Source: Agrobacterium larrymoorei
GTDB lineage: Bacteria; Pseudomonadota; Alphaproteobacteria; Rhizobiales; Rhizobiaceae
DNA length: 64,000 nucleotides
Assembly: GCF_030819275.1 (NCBI RefSeq)
Contig: NZ_JAUTBL010000001.1
Span: forward strand, 186,001 to 250,000
Reading direction: 5' to 3'
A program made the translations under genes and the position numbers. Below, one piece after another: positions 45,242 to 54,935 of the stretch. The first letter of the stretch is position 1. Every line of letters starts with the position of its first letter. The notes under the pieces were generated by a model. That model had not been told where the DNA came from. It worked only from the letters and a program-made list of their open reading frames with translations, and did not search any database.

Positions 45242-45793
45242 ATGTCGTTTTTCAGCAATATCACTCGTTCAGAAGGCGATCCGCGCGTCATCAAGTCGGG
45301 GCAAAGTTCACTTAGTTCGTCCGATCGGCTGGCCCGCAATCTCGGTTGGTTCAGCATCGGCCTCGGGCTCGTGGAAATCCTTGCAGCCCGGAAGCTGACC
45401 GGAGCGCTCGGCCTGCGCGGTCAGGAAAATCTTGTGCGGGCGTTCGGGGCTCGAGAAATCGCCTCCGGCTTTGTCACTCTGTCGGTTGACAAGCAAGCGG
45501 GGTTGACCTCCCGGATTGCGGGCGATGCTCTCGATATCGCCACCCTGGCAACCGCCATGCGGACGGAGAACCCGAAGCGGGGTAATGCCGCCTTGGCTCT
45601 TCTGATGGTTGCTGGCGTGACCCTTCTTGACGTGATCGCGGCTGGCGCAACCACCATTCGTCACACCAGCCACAAAGGTCAGCGCCGCAACTACGATGAC
45701 CGGAGCGGCTTCCCGAAGGGAATCGAGGCCGCACGCGGCGCAGCGCTTAAAAAACTCGGCGACACGAGACCCACCTCAAGCGCTAATCTCTGA
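45242..45793 (+). CDS. Small membrane protein, unknown function
   Basis: A protein of 183 residues from ATG 45242, with AAGGAGG just before it, so the longer upstream frame is not used. It has a hydrophobic segment at LGWFSIGLGLVEILAARKL, and another at LALLMVAGVTLLDVIAAGAT. It looks like the membrane part of proteins often labelled cyclase/dehydrase-associated or DUF4267-like, paired with zinc alcohol dehydrogenases. Role unknown; co-transcribed with the dehydrogenase. Confidence 0.75.
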   Translation: MSFFSNITRSEGDPRVIKSGQSSLSSSDRLARNLGWFSIGLGLVEILAARKLTGALGLRGQENLVRAFGAREIASGFVTLSVDKQAGLTSRIAGDALDIATLATAMRTENPKRGNAALALLMVAGVTLLDVIAAGATTIRHTSHKGQRRNYDDRSGFPKGIEAARGAALKKLGDTRPTSSANL

Positions 45794-45803
45794 TCAAGAT
45801 TTT

Positions 45804-45846
45804 GCGCCGCTCCGCTCAGGCTCACCACCCCCAAGCGGAGCGGTGC
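45804..45846. terminator. Bidirectional terminator between convergent genes
   Basis: CCGCTCCGCT (45807-45816) and AGCGGAGCGG (45834-45843) pair perfectly, and three more flanking pairs (one G-T) extend the stem to 13 bp. Loop of 17 bases. It lies between the ends of the small membrane protein gene and the CocE gene. Confidence 0.6.
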
Positions 45847-45933
45847 AAGATCGCCCTTGTCCGACCAAGCCCGCGCCCCAAGAATTTGTCGCCTTTAGTG
45901 ATGGCTACCCATTCTATCTTTAGCAGGTCATCC

Positions 45934-47937
45934 TCAGATCAGATCACGGTCAAAGCGCTCGTCCCACTCGCGCGTCTTGACCAGCGCGCCATTCTCAAAT
46001 GCCGACAACTCTCCGACAAGATAGAACGTGTTCTCGTCCGAGCGCATTTCCGTCCGGCTTTCGATTTTTATCCGCCAGCCCTCACGCCCCATGTCATATG
46101 TCTGGGTCAGCACGTATCTCGCCGAGAGCGGATCGTTGTCCTTGATGGTCAACTCTCTGCGAAGGCTGTGACTGAGTTGAGTATCGATCTCGTCAAAGCG
46201 GATGACGCCCTCTCCGAACAAACCGCCCACACCTTCCGTGATGTAGGTATTGATACCAGTTTCATGATCCTGTTCGGTCCAGCGCCTGACGGTGCCAGCG
46301 TCGATCTGCGTCGTTGGAGTGAACGGTCCGTGCGCAGGCGCCTCGAAACGCACTTCTGCCTCCTGCGAGGGCGCACGAACCGGTAGCTCGAGTCTGCTTT
46401 CCGCGACTGAGATGCTCAGCGTCGCGTCATAGGGTGACGTCCACACCATGGGCCAGTAGGCTGTGGCGATGGCAAGTTGGAGCCGATGACCCTTGGCAAA
46501 GCGATAGCCGCAATCATTAAGCTTGATCGCTACATCATAGAACTTGCCTGCTTCCAGTGCTTCGGGTTCTTCGTGGCTATCACGATGCGTCAGATTGAAA
46601 ACCTGATAGCTGACGCGCGTGACACGCCCATCCGGAAGAACATCGTTCAGACGAAGGGAGACTTGCGCGACAGGGCAATCCGAGGCAGCGCGCAGGCGGA
46701 CCACGGGCGCACCCAAAACGTCAAAGTCCTGTTCCAGCACATCCGTTTCGAAAACGAGCGCGCCGCCATTATCGAGACGCTGGTCTGTCGGGTGTTCGCC
46801 GGGGCAACCCGTCGCCATCCATTCACCACCTGCTTTTCCATGGCTTTGCGGCGAACGAATTTGTAGTATCGCTGCTTGCCCTGCGTCTCCACCAAGGCGA
46901 CGATCGGCACCGAGATTGAACTGCTTTGCAGCTATCTCAGGCGATGGCCACGTTGCCTCACCAACCCATCGACCGTTCGTCGTGGTGCGCGTGCCCGTGG
47001 GTTCGATTGTGTCACAGACAAAGGCGCGCAGCATGGGCTCATCCATGACGCCGGTCTCTTCACCCTTAAGCCAGTGGTCCCACCAACGGGTTGCCTCCTG
47101 AAGGAAGCCAATGGCAGGACCTGGGACACCATCCTGAGGATAGATGTGCCCCCAGGGACCGATAATCCCGCGACGTGGAACCTGCAGGTTTTCCAAAAGT
47201 CGGGACACGGGGTTGGTGTAGCTATCGGCCCAGGCGCCGATTGCCAGTACCGGGCACTGGATTGCGCTCCAGTCTTCACAGACCGAACCGTGTTTCCAAT
47301 AGTCGTCATAACGCTGATGTTCGAGCCAAAGGGCGGGGAAGAAAGGGAGCCTGTCGAGCCGTTCCAGCCACTGCTCTCTCCACGCCTCGCCGACGATCTT
47401 TCGGTCCAGAGGCCGGCTCTGGTAAGCCAGCATGATCGTACCCCACCACAAATTGTCGTTGAGCAGCAAGCCCCCCATGTAATGGATGTCGTCAGTATAA
47501 CGATTATCCGTCGAATAGGCGGTGATAATTGCCTTCAGCGCTGGCGGCCTGCGCGCCGCCACCTGCAAGCTGTTGAAGCCGCCCCAGCTTTTTCCCATCA
47601 TACCAACATTGCCGCTGCACCAGGCTTGGCGGGAAATCCAGTCAATGACTTCAAGCGCGTCATCCTGCTCCTGCTTCAGATATTCATCCGCCATATGTCC
47701 GTCGGACTCGCCCGTCCCGCGCATATCGACGCGAATAGCCGCATAACCCTGGCTGGCAAAATAGCCATGCATCGGCTCATCACGCCCGCGCGTGCCATCG
47801 CGCTTGCGGTAAGGAATATATTCAAGGACTGCCGGCACCGGCGATTGTTCTGCGTTCTCCGGCAACCAAAGCCGCGCCCCAAGGCGCGTACCATCGCTCA
47901 AGGGAATCCAGATGTGTTCTTGGACATGCACTGTCAT
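45934..47937 (-). CDS. CocE/NonD family hydrolase (S15 peptidase-like)
   Basis: A protein of 667 residues. The alpha/beta-hydrolase core has EYIPYRKRDGT, RVDMRGTGESDG and the nucleophile motif GKSWGGFNSLQ near residue 117. A C-terminal jelly-roll domain like that of X-Pro dipeptidyl peptidases follows (FKVRLRA-type strands). No signal peptide, so it acts in the cytoplasm. Relatives cleave peptides, acyl esters or amide prodrugs. It is last in the same direction as a complete peptide-type ABC transporter, so it probably processes the imported compound. 90 bases separate it from the ATPase gene. Confidence 0.85.
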   Translation of the reverse strand: MTVHVQEHIWIPLSDGTRLGARLWLPENAEQSPVPAVLEYIPYRKRDGTRGRDEPMHGYFASQGYAAIRVDMRGTGESDGHMADEYLKQEQDDALEVIDWISRQAWCSGNVGMMGKSWGGFNSLQVAARRPPALKAIITAYSTDNRYTDDIHYMGGLLLNDNLWWGTIMLAYQSRPLDRKIVGEAWREQWLERLDRLPFFPALWLEHQRYDDYWKHGSVCEDWSAIQCPVLAIGAWADSYTNPVSRLLENLQVPRRGIIGPWGHIYPQDGVPGPAIGFLQEATRWWDHWLKGEETGVMDEPMLRAFVCDTIEPTGTRTTTNGRWVGEATWPSPEIAAKQFNLGADRRLGGDAGQAAILQIRSPQSHGKAGGEWMATGCPGEHPTDQRLDNGGALVFETDVLEQDFDVLGAPVVRLRAASDCPVAQVSLRLNDVLPDGRVTRVSYQVFNLTHRDSHEEPEALEAGKFYDVAIKLNDCGYRFAKGHRLQLAIATAYWPMVWTSPYDATLSISVAESRLELPVRAPSQEAEVRFEAPAHGPFTPTTQIDAGTVRRWTEQDHETGINTYITEGVGGLFGEGVIRFDEIDTQLSHSLRRELTIKDNDPLSARYVLTQTYDMGREGWRIKIESRTEMRSDENTFYLVGELSAFENGALVKTREWDERFDRDLI

Positions 47938-48027
47938 TTCAACTATTCCAGTCAGATTATGCGCCTTACCGGTGCTCCAGTAGCGACGATAGGATTTTTG
48001 AACGGCGATGGAAGATCGCCGTCGTCC

Positions 48028-49641
48028 TCAAGCGGCGGGAATTCCGCGCTTTGCCAATACGCCATCAAGCCAATCTCGCCGCAGCTCCGGCACGGAAGTG
48101 ATGAGCTGTTCGGTATAGGGCTTGTAAGGCGGCGCAAAAACATCAGCCGTTTCACCGGTTTCGACAATCACGCCATGCTGCATCACCATGGTCCGGTCCG
48201 CCAACCTGCGAACGACGCCCAGATCATGGGTGATGAACAGATAGGAGACGGACAGTTCATCCTGCAACGAGCGCAGCAATCGCAAGATCTCTTCCGCCAC
48301 AAGCGGATCGAGTGCAGACGTAACCTCATCGCAAATGATGAGATCGGGACGCGCTGCAAGGGCGCGGGCAATACAGACGCGCTGCTTCTGACCGCCGGAA
48401 AGCGCTTTTGGAAGCCGCTCGGCAAAATCCCGCGGTAGTCCGACAAGATCCAGCACCCGTCCAACTTCGGAGGCGCGCTGGTCCTCTTTCATATTGAAAT
48501 AAAATGACATGGGCCGACCGATGATGTCGCCCACCGTCTGTCGCGGATTGAGTGCCACATCCGGTAGCTGATAGACGAGTTGGATGCGGCGGAGCTCTTC
48601 GCGGCTGCGCTTCTTGTAGCTGTCGGCAAGCCTGTGCCCGACAAGTGAGATAACCCCCGAGGAATGGGGTGGCAAACCTGCGATAACGCGTGCGAGCGTG
48701 GACTTTCCAGACCCGGATTCGCCAACGACAGCGAGCGTTTCACCGCGGTGCAACGTCAGATGGACATTGTCCAATACCTTTTTGCGCCCGTAATGAGCCG
48801 TCACGTCCCGCACATCCAGCAAGACCTCGCCCCTCTCGTGGTGAACGCCTTGCCCCGCCATGCTGGTTTCGCGTTCCGAAACAAGACGCTTGGTGTAATC
48901 CTCCTGAGGATGCTCGAGGATCTGCTCGGCGCTCCCCTCCTCTACCCGCTTTCCATGGCGCAAGACCGTGATCGTATCGGCCACCTGCGCCACCACCGCC
49001 AGATCGTGCGTGATGTAAAGCGCGGCGGTCTTGTACCGCTGGATCAGATTGCGCAGCAGCGCGAGAACTTCGATTTGCGTCGTGACATCGAGAGCCGTGG
49101 TCGGCTCATCGAGCACAAGGATGTCCGGCCGGCATGACATCGCCATGGCAACCATGGCACGCTGCAACTGACCACCGGAAACCTGATGCGGGTAGCGACT
49201 GCCGAAATTGCGAAAGTCCGGAAGCTGCAGCGCCTCGAGCAGTTCCAGCATCCAGGCATGTGCCTCCTGCCGGTTCATGATGCCATGATAAAGCGGCCCC
49301 TCGATGATCTGATCGCCGATTTTCATGGCGGGATTGAAAGCCGCAGCGGCACTCTGGGCGACATAGGCAATACGCGCGCCACGCACCGCCTCGCGTCCAG
49401 CACGGCCGATCTTCATCAAAGAGATGCCATCGACGACGATCTCGCCGTCAACGATACGGCAGCCATTTCGACCGTAGCCCATGGCGGCGAGACCGATGGT
49501 GGATTTCCCCGCCCCCGATTCACCAATGAGGCCTTTGACCTCACCGCGGGACAGGTCGAGATCGATGCCATCGACCAGAACGGCGCCGTTGGGAGCTGCG
49601 ACTTTCAGGCCGCGGATTTGAAGGACTTTGGTTTCGCTCAT
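48028..49641 (-). CDS. Peptide-type ABC transporter, double ATP-binding protein
   Basis: A protein of 537 residues with two ATPase domains (the DppD-DppF fusion seen in GsiA). Domain 1: Walker A GESGAGKSTIGLAA, signature VSGGQLQRAMVAMA, Walker [13 protein letters not shown]. Domain 2: GESGSGKSTLARVI, LSGGQKQRVCIARAL, LIICDEVTSALD. It drives the two permeases encoded upstream; its start overlaps the preceding permease gene by four bases. Confidence 0.9.
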   Translation of the reverse strand: MSETKVLQIRGLKVAAPNGAVLVDGIDLDLSRGEVKGLIGESGAGKSTIGLAAMGYGRNGCRIVDGEIVVDGISLMKIGRAGREAVRGARIAYVAQSAAAAFNPAMKIGDQIIEGPLYHGIMNRQEAHAWMLELLEALQLPDFRNFGSRYPHQVSGGQLQRAMVAMAMSCRPDILVLDEPTTALDVTTQIEVLALLRNLIQRYKTAALYITHDLAVVAQVADTITVLRHGKRVEEGSAEQILEHPQEDYTKRLVSERETSMAGQGVHHERGEVLLDVRDVTAHYGRKKVLDNVHLTLHRGETLAVVGESGSGKSTLARVIAGLPPHSSGVISLVGHRLADSYKKRSREELRRIQLVYQLPDVALNPRQTVGDIIGRPMSFYFNMKEDQRASEVGRVLDLVGLPRDFAERLPKALSGGQKQRVCIARALAARPDLIICDEVTSALDPLVAEEILRLLRSLQDELSVSYLFITHDLGVVRRLADRTMVMQHGVIVETGETADVFAPPYKPYTEQLITSVPELRRDWLDGVLAKRGIPAA

Positions 49642-50462
49642 CGATCCGCTCCTTGAATTGCACTGCGGCCCGCCAGCAACCAGTCGACGACAAGATTGAT
49701 GCCGATGGTCAGAATGGCGATCGCGGCAGCGGGATAAAGCGGCGCATAAAGGCCGTAAAGAATAGCCTGTTGGTTATCTTTCACCATTCCGCCCCAGTCT
49801 GCGAAAGGCGGCTGAATACCGAGGCCAAGGAATGAGAGACCGGCAACGAAGAGGAAGGTGAAGCAGAAACGCAGACCGAATTCCGCGATCAGCGGCGGCA
49901 GCGCGTTCGGCAAGATTTCCTTGAAGACCAGCCACACCAAGCCTTCGCCCCGCAGACGTGCGGTTTCGGCGTATTCGAGAACATTGATCCCTTGCGCAAC
50001 GATACGTGCCAGACGAAACACACGGGTCGAGTCCAGCAATGCGATGGTGACGATCAGAACCGGGATCGACGATCCCAGCGCCTGCAAGACGACCAAAGCC
50101 GAAATCAACACCGGAATGCACATGACGGTATCGACGATGCGCGAGAGAATGGTATCGACCCAACCTCCGAAAATCGCCGCAACAAAGCCGAGCGTGATGC
50201 CGATGGTAAACGACAACAAAGATGCGGCGAGCGACACGCCGATGGACATCTGCGCGCCTGCGAGAATACGCGACAGCATGTCCCGGCCGTTCTGATCGAG
50301 ACCGAACCAGTGGGCGGCTGAAGGGGGATCGAAGGGCGATCCGACGATCTCCTCCTGACCGAAAGGCGCAATATGAGGACCGGCCAAGAACAGGATAATG
50401 TTGAGTGAAATGATGAAGAGACCGATCCATGCCGTCGGTGAAATAGTACGCAGGAATTTCAT
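49638..50462 (-). CDS. Peptide-type ABC transporter permease (DppC-like)
   Basis: A protein of 274 residues. It begins FLRTISPTAWIGLFIISLNI, then has HWFGLDQNGRDMLSRILAGAQMS, the DppC landmark, and an EAA-type loop (AETARLRGEGLVWLVFKEILPN, shortened core). Five to six membrane segments. Overlaps its neighbours on both sides by four bases, so the operon is tightly coupled. Confidence 0.9.
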   Translation of the reverse strand: MKFLRTISPTAWIGLFIISLNIILFLAGPHIAPFGQEEIVGSPFDPPSAAHWFGLDQNGRDMLSRILAGAQMSIGVSLAASLLSFTIGITLGFVAAIFGGWVDTILSRIVDTVMCIPVLISALVVLQALGSSIPVLIVTIALLDSTRVFRLARIVAQGINVLEYAETARLRGEGLVWLVFKEILPNALPPLIAEFGLRFCFTFLFVAGLSFLGLGIQPPFADWGGMVKDNQQAILYGLYAPLYPAAAIAILTIGINLVVDWLLAGRSAIQGADR

Positions 50463-51406
50463 CGGGCATGCCTCAGGCGCGGATTGAGCGCGATTGCCGT
50501 AACATCGGCAATAATGTTCAGGATAACGTAGGCGGTACCGAACACGAGCGCCGCCGCTTGAACCAGCGGAAGATCGCGTTTCGAAACGGCATCGACCATA
50601 AAGCGACCAAGCCCGTTGTAGTTAAACACCGCCTCGACCAGAACGACGCCGGTAATGAGGTAGGCGATGTTGAAGGATACGACATTGACGATGGGGGCTG
50701 CCGCATTGGGAAGCGCGTGGCGAAGAACCGCACGCTTGGTGCGTAGACCCTTCAGGTAAGCAGTCTCCACGTAAGCCTGATCCATGACGGCCAGAACCGC
50801 GGTCCTGGTCATTCGCAGCATCTGGGCGACCGTTACCAGAACAAGCGTCAGAGCCGGAAGCGTCGTCGCCTTCAGCCAGTCTCCCATGCTCATGCCCGGA
50901 TAGGTGTCCGCAAGGCTTGGCAAGAGATTGTATTGCACCGAGACGAACAGGATCAGCAGAAGGCCGAGGAAGTATTCGGGAAGCGACACGAAGGCGAGTG
51001 CCGCAATATTGACGGCCCGGTCGAAAAGAGTACCTCTCCAGATCGCGCTGAGTAGCCCCAGAAGAACGGCAACTGGCACCGAGATCACGGCAGCGTAGAA
51101 CGCAAGCGCCATGGTATTCCAGAACCGTGGCCATAGCAGATCCGCAACGGGCTGCCGGTTGGCAAGCGAATTGCCAAGATCACCGGTTACAAAGCCGCCG
51201 AGCCAAATCAGGTATCTGTGCAGCAGAGGTTGGTTGAGACCGAGTTCCGTGCGCAGCACTGCGAGAGACTCGGGCGTTGCATTCTGTCCGAGTATTGCCG
51301 ACGCCACATCACCAGGCAGAAGCTGCGTGCCGGCGAAAATCAGCGCCGACACGAGCAATAGCGTCAGAATACCCAAAGCAATGCGCTTCAGGATAAGGAT
51401 AGTCAT
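50459..51406 (-). CDS. Peptide-type ABC transporter permease (DppB-like)
   Basis: A protein of 315 residues from ATG 51406, which shares one base with the stop of the binding-protein gene (TAATG). The opening ILILKRIALGILTLLLVSAL and the later YVETAYLKGLRTKRAVLRHALPN are typical of DppB. Six membrane segments. It pairs with the DppC-like permease. Confidence 0.9.
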   Translation of the reverse strand: MTILILKRIALGILTLLLVSALIFAGTQLLPGDVASAILGQNATPESLAVLRTELGLNQPLLHRYLIWLGGFVTGDLGNSLANRQPVADLLWPRFWNTMALAFYAAVISVPVAVLLGLLSAIWRGTLFDRAVNIAALAFVSLPEYFLGLLLILFVSVQYNLLPSLADTYPGMSMGDWLKATTLPALTLVLVTVAQMLRMTRTAVLAVMDQAYVETAYLKGLRTKRAVLRHALPNAAAPIVNVVSFNIAYLITGVVLVEAVFNYNGLGRFMVDAVSKRDLPLVQAAALVFGTAYVILNIIADVTAIALNPRLRHAR

Positions 51407-52968
51407 TACGCGTCCAACCATACCTTTTCAGCGAGACGAGCACCCATGAAGTTGAACATCGGGTGCGTGGTGACGCCTTTGAGCTTTTTGGACGTGGCGT
51501 CGAGATAATCGCCGAACATCGGGATCATCGCGCCGCCCTCGTTCGAGATCAGCGCCTGAAGCTCGGCATAGATTTCCTTGCGCTTGGCATCGTCCAGAAG
51601 AGCGCGGGCTTCGATCAGCTTCTTGTCGAAGGTCTCGTTCTTCCAATGCGTGTCGTTCTGTGCCGAGGTGGACTGGTATGCAATCGTCAGCATCTGGTCG
51701 GCGGTCGGACGTCCGCCCCAATAGGACATGCAGAACGGTGCCTTCATCCAGACGTTGTCCCAATAACCATCCGAAGGCTCGCGCTTGATCGAAACATCGA
51801 TTCCGCCCTTGGCAGCGCTGGTGCGGAAGATCGCTGCTGCGTCGACCGCGCCAGAGAACGCCGCGTCCGAAGCCGATATCTCGACCTTCAACGCATCGAG
51901 TCCAGCCTGCTTCAGATAGAACTTGGACTTCTCGGGGTCGTAAGGGCGCTGCGGCAGGTCCGCCGCGTAAAAGCGATCGGAACTTGGGATGGGATGATCG
52001 TTGCCGATACGGCCGTACCCACGCAAAGCGGTTTTCAAAAGCTGCTCGCGATCGATCGCGTGCTTGATGGCAAGGCGGACATTGTTGTCCTTATAAGGCG
52101 ACTGCGTGCAGTCCATCAGGAATGTGAAATGCTGGCCGCCAGCCGATTGAACGATGTTGAGGTTAGGGTTACGACGCAAGAGATCGACGGTCTTGAAGTC
52201 GAGCTGATTGATCGCATGAACTTGGCCCGACATCATGGCATTGGTGCGCGCGGCAATGTCATTGATGACGATCACTTCGACAGCATCGACATGCGCGGCG
52301 TTCGGCTTCCAATAGCTAGGGTTACGTGTAAAGCGCGAGCGCACGCCGGGATCATAGCTTTCGAACACGAACGGACCCGTGCCAACCGGCTTGTTGAAAT
52401 CCGTCCATCCTTCGGGAACGACAAGGAAGTGGTAGTCGGAGAGAATGTAGGGAAGGTCGGCGTTGCCGCTTTCCAGGACGATCTTGATTTCGCTGTCCGA
52501 GACTTTCTCGACGCTTTTGAGCGCAGACGCGATCGAACGCGCTCCAGAGGTGGTTTCGCCACGGTGAAGATTGATCGAGTAAATCACATCTTCGACTGTC
52601 AGCGTCTTGCCGTTATGGAACGTTACGCCTTGCCGCAGCTTGAACGTCCACTCCTTGGCACCGGGCTGCGCTTCCCAGCTTTCGAGCAGTTCTGGAACCG
52701 CTTGGTTATTGGCGTCGATCTCAACAAGGCCGTTCATAATCATGAAGGCCTGATTAACGGGAACCCAGTCCTTCAAGATGCGCGGATCGAGATTGTCTGT
52801 CGTGCTACCGCCGCCAATACCAAGTTTCAGCACGCCCCCTTTCTTCGGAGTTTGAGCGTCTTGTGCGCTGGCCTGCGTGATGAAACCAGCAGAAAGCGCC
52901 GTCAGACCGGCAGCGCCGATCAGGAAGCTACGCCGGTCGAGAGAAAAGGAAGAAGGGGGGTGAGTCAT
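51406..52968 (-). CDS. Peptide-type ABC transporter, solute-binding protein with Tat-like signal
   Basis: A protein of 520 residues from ATG 52968 (AGGGAA upstream). The N-terminus has a twin-arginine motif (DRRSFLIGAAGL) and cleavage after ASA near residue 35, so it may be exported folded by the Tat system. The body is family 5 (EWTFKLRQGVTFHNGKTL in part). Family members bind oligopeptides, nickel complexes, opines or sugars, so substrate is open. It is the first gene of the operon. Unlike other binding-protein genes here, it has no hairpin after it. Confidence 0.88.
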   Translation of the reverse strand: MTHPPSSFSLDRRSFLIGAAGLTALSAGFITQASAQDAQTPKKGGVLKLGIGGGSTTDNLDPRILKDWVPVNQAFMIMNGLVEIDANNQAVPELLESWEAQPGAKEWTFKLRQGVTFHNGKTLTVEDVIYSINLHRGETTSGARSIASALKSVEKVSDSEIKIVLESGNADLPYILSDYHFLVVPEGWTDFNKPVGTGPFVFESYDPGVRSRFTRNPSYWKPNAAHVDAVEVIVINDIAARTNAMMSGQVHAINQLDFKTVDLLRRNPNLNIVQSAGGQHFTFLMDCTQSPYKDNNVRLAIKHAIDREQLLKTALRGYGRIGNDHPIPSSDRFYAADLPQRPYDPEKSKFYLKQAGLDALKVEISASDAAFSGAVDAAAIFRTSAAKGGIDVSIKREPSDGYWDNVWMKAPFCMSYWGGRPTADQMLTIAYQSTSAQNDTHWKNETFDKKLIEARALLDDAKRKEIYAELQALISNEGGAMIPMFGDYLDATSKKLKGVTTHPMFNFMGARLAEKVWLDA

Positions 52969-53200
52969 GGTATAGTTCCCTGTTTTTATCATCGCCGTTC
53001 ATGGGACGGCTCTCGGGTTTGGCCTATCGTACTCGGCGGTTCGGCACTAGAGACGCAGCCATAACCGAGGGTATGATTTTTGCGCATGGGGTCATGAAAT
53101 CAAAGCGCATCCGCTTGTTTGCGAAGCGGAGTAAACGGGCGGCGCCGGAGTGAACCGGCGGTCGATGCGACCATACTAGGCGGATACGGAGTGCGTATAA

Positions 53201-53467
53201 ATGGGGCTTGCGGACATTGTTGGCCTTGCAGGAGCAATTTTCTATCTCATCGCATATGCCCTGCTGCAATTGCGCGTTCTGAACGTTGAAGACGGCCGCT
53301 ACACCATTCTGAATATCCTCGGCGGCGTTCTCCTGATCTACTCGCTGATATGGAATTTCAATCTTGGCTCCCTGATTTCACAGGTGGCGTGGCTGATATT
53401 CACTTTGATAGGTTACGCACGCTTCATGCTGGATCGTCGGCGCAGAGCGCGTGTGGTGCAAGCGTAA
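53201..53467 (+). CDS. Small membrane protein, CBU_0592-like
   Basis: A protein of 88 residues with three hydrophobic segments (VGLAGAIFYLIAYALLQL; NILGGVLLIYSLIW; ISQVAWLIFTLIGYARF) and a basic tail. This matches a small uncharacterised inner-membrane family (CBU_0592). No ribosome site is obvious. It converges with the LysR gene, with only six bases between stops. Confidence 0.75.
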   Translation: MGLADIVGLAGAIFYLIAYALLQLRVLNVEDGRYTILNILGGVLLIYSLIWNFNLGSLISQVAWLIFTLIGYARFMLDRRRRARVVQA

Positions 53468-53473
53468 CGAAAA

Positions 53474-54364
53474 TCAGCGCGCGGTCGCCTTGTTGTTTGC
53501 AATCAGCCAGTCGGCCACTTCGCGCACGATCTTTCGCTGATGTCGGTCAGCAGGCCGCATGAGATAGAATCGTCCTTCGGATCGCATCGTGTGGCTATGC
53601 ACCGGAACGAGGACACCGCTGTCCAGTTGATCGCGGATGAGCCATGTCCAGCCGAGCGTCGTGCCGAGACTCTGGGAGGCAGCCGCGACACACAAACCGT
53701 AATCTCCAAGTTTCCAGTGCACTGCATCCTGCGGCGGTGACATCTTTGATGATCGCCACCAATCGCCCCAATCCTGCCACTCGCGCATAGAGTCTTCAAT
53801 GGAAATGAGTACCGGCGCCTTTTGCTCTTCCAGCGTCAGCGCGCCAGCGCCCGAAACCGGCACGACCTCTTCCTGACCAAGTTCAGAGAGCCAAACGCCG
53901 ATCGGTCTTTCTTTGCGGTAGAAAATAGCAAGATCGAACTCGTCGAGCCGCAAATGTGCGACGTCGTCGGTGACGCGCAGTCTGAGTTCAAGACCTGTAA
54001 TATCGTTCTTCAGTTTCTTGAGGCGCGGCATAAACCACTGATCGGCGATCCCTCTGGAACAGGCAATCGTGATCTGGCTGGCGCCTGTCCATGAGCGAAC
54101 ACCATCCGTGACACTTGCGATATCGAGGATCAGTCGAGAGACGTCGATGGAATAATTCTCGCCCACTGTCGTCAACCGCACGCCTGTCGGTACACGTTCG
54201 AACAGTTTCGAGCCAATAAATGCTTCCAGCTTACCGATCTGGCGGCTGACCGCGCTCTGGGTCAAACCCAGTTCGATGCCTGCACGGGAAAAGCTTCCGA
54301 GACGCGATGCCGCTTCGAAAACAACCAGCGCTTCAAGTGGCGGCAATCTGGAAAAGGTCTGCAT
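53474..54364 (-). CDS. LysR-family regulator (GcvA-like)
   Basis: A protein of 296 residues from ATG 54364, supported by AGGGATCAAA before it. Helix-turn-helix: FEAASRLGSFSRAGIELGLTQSAVSRQIGKLE (core ELGLTQSAVSRQ). The PPLEALVVFEAA opening is typical of the GcvA/AmpR group. Effector domain follows. No divergent target is next to it, so its regulon is unclear; the peptide ABC operon about 500 bases away is one candidate. Confidence 0.86.
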   Translation of the reverse strand: MQTFSRLPPLEALVVFEAASRLGSFSRAGIELGLTQSAVSRQIGKLEAFIGSKLFERVPTGVRLTTVGENYSIDVSRLILDIASVTDGVRSWTGASQITIACSRGIADQWFMPRLKKLKNDITGLELRLRVTDDVAHLRLDEFDLAIFYRKERPIGVWLSELGQEEVVPVSGAGALTLEEQKAPVLISIEDSMREWQDWGDWWRSSKMSPPQDAVHWKLGDYGLCVAAASQSLGTTLGWTWLIRDQLDSGVLVPVHSHTMRSEGRFYLMRPADRHQRKIVREVADWLIANNKATAR

Positions 54365-54432
54365 TTTGATCCCTGACGTTGCCGGATCAAATACATGCAC
54401 ATCACAGGATCATCAACGTGGTTATTGTCTTA

Positions 54433-54473
54433 AGGCGGCAAGCTCTTCTTCAAGAACTCGTGGCTTGCCGCCT
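54433..54473 (-). terminator. Hairpin after the 97-residue gene
   Basis: GGCGGCAAGC and GCTTGCCGCC form a 10-bp stem (11 with the flanking A-T) around a 19-base loop. It lies 18 bases past the stop of the minus-strand gene at 54491. No T-run. Confidence 0.55.
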
Positions 54474-54490
54474 AAGCTTATCGCTTCGCT

Positions 54491-54784
54491 TCAACGGCCT
54501 GAAACCCGGATAGCACCGGCGTCACCAAAACTGCGCTGAACGGCCTGCAACTGGTCGGCTGCGATATCAACCGATACTTCGATCTCACCTTCGTGAGGAG
54601 CGTCGGCACGCTTCACGTCGCCGCGGGACGATTCCGTTCCTGTGGTGTTTTCGTCGGAAGCTGACTGGATGAAGATGTCCGGGCGAGCAATACCGTGCTG
54701 CTGCACCAAGTGTTCGACGGCAAGGTCGGCAGCCTCACGGGTATCGAATGTCGCGCGAATGGTACTGGTGGCGTTGTCGGCCAT
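54491..54784 (-). CDS. 97-residue conserved-looking protein, unknown function
   Basis: A protein of 97 residues from ATG 54784, with GAGGAG upstream; the longer frame is not needed. N-terminal part STIRATFDTREAADLAVEHLVQ resembles a ferredoxin-like fold seen in small stress-related proteins. The middle is acidic and Ser/Thr-rich (ASDENTTGTESSRGDV), and the end has VSVDIAADQLQAVQRSFGDAGAI. No signal or membrane segment. It is divergent from the SOS-controlled dinB operon, with about 150 bases between starts. Function not known to me. Confidence 0.7.
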   Translation of the reverse strand: MADNATSTIRATFDTREAADLAVEHLVQQHGIARPDIFIQSASDENTTGTESSRGDVKRADAPHEGEIEVSVDIAADQLQAVQRSFGDAGAIRVSGR

Positions 54785-54899
54785 AATGGATCTCCTCAAA
54801 CCTGTTGAGGAGGTCAAACTCTTCATGTGCGCGCTGGTTTCATCCGGCTCGACAAACTTCTGGCGTCAACATATTGGCGCACGCCATCGCACATGCTAT

Positions 54900-54914
54900 G
54901 TTCTACTTTTGTTC
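54900..54914 (+). promoter_or_regulatory. LexA/SOS box upstream of dinB
   Basis: GTTCTACTTTTGTTC is a perfect GTTC-N7-GTTC, the LexA site of alphaproteobacteria. It ends 21 bases before the dinB start. It implies damage-inducible expression of dinB and the two genes after it. Confidence 0.8.
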
Positions 54915-54935
54915 GAAACCGCATCCCCGGCCTCC

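Noticed and set aside
46876..48438. Plus-strand open frame of 520 codons
   Set aside because: Spans the CocE and ATPase genes in antisense and has no coherent domain.
51463..53064. Plus-strand open frame of 533 codons
   Set aside because: Antisense to the Tat-signal binding protein; no ribosome site or protein family pattern.
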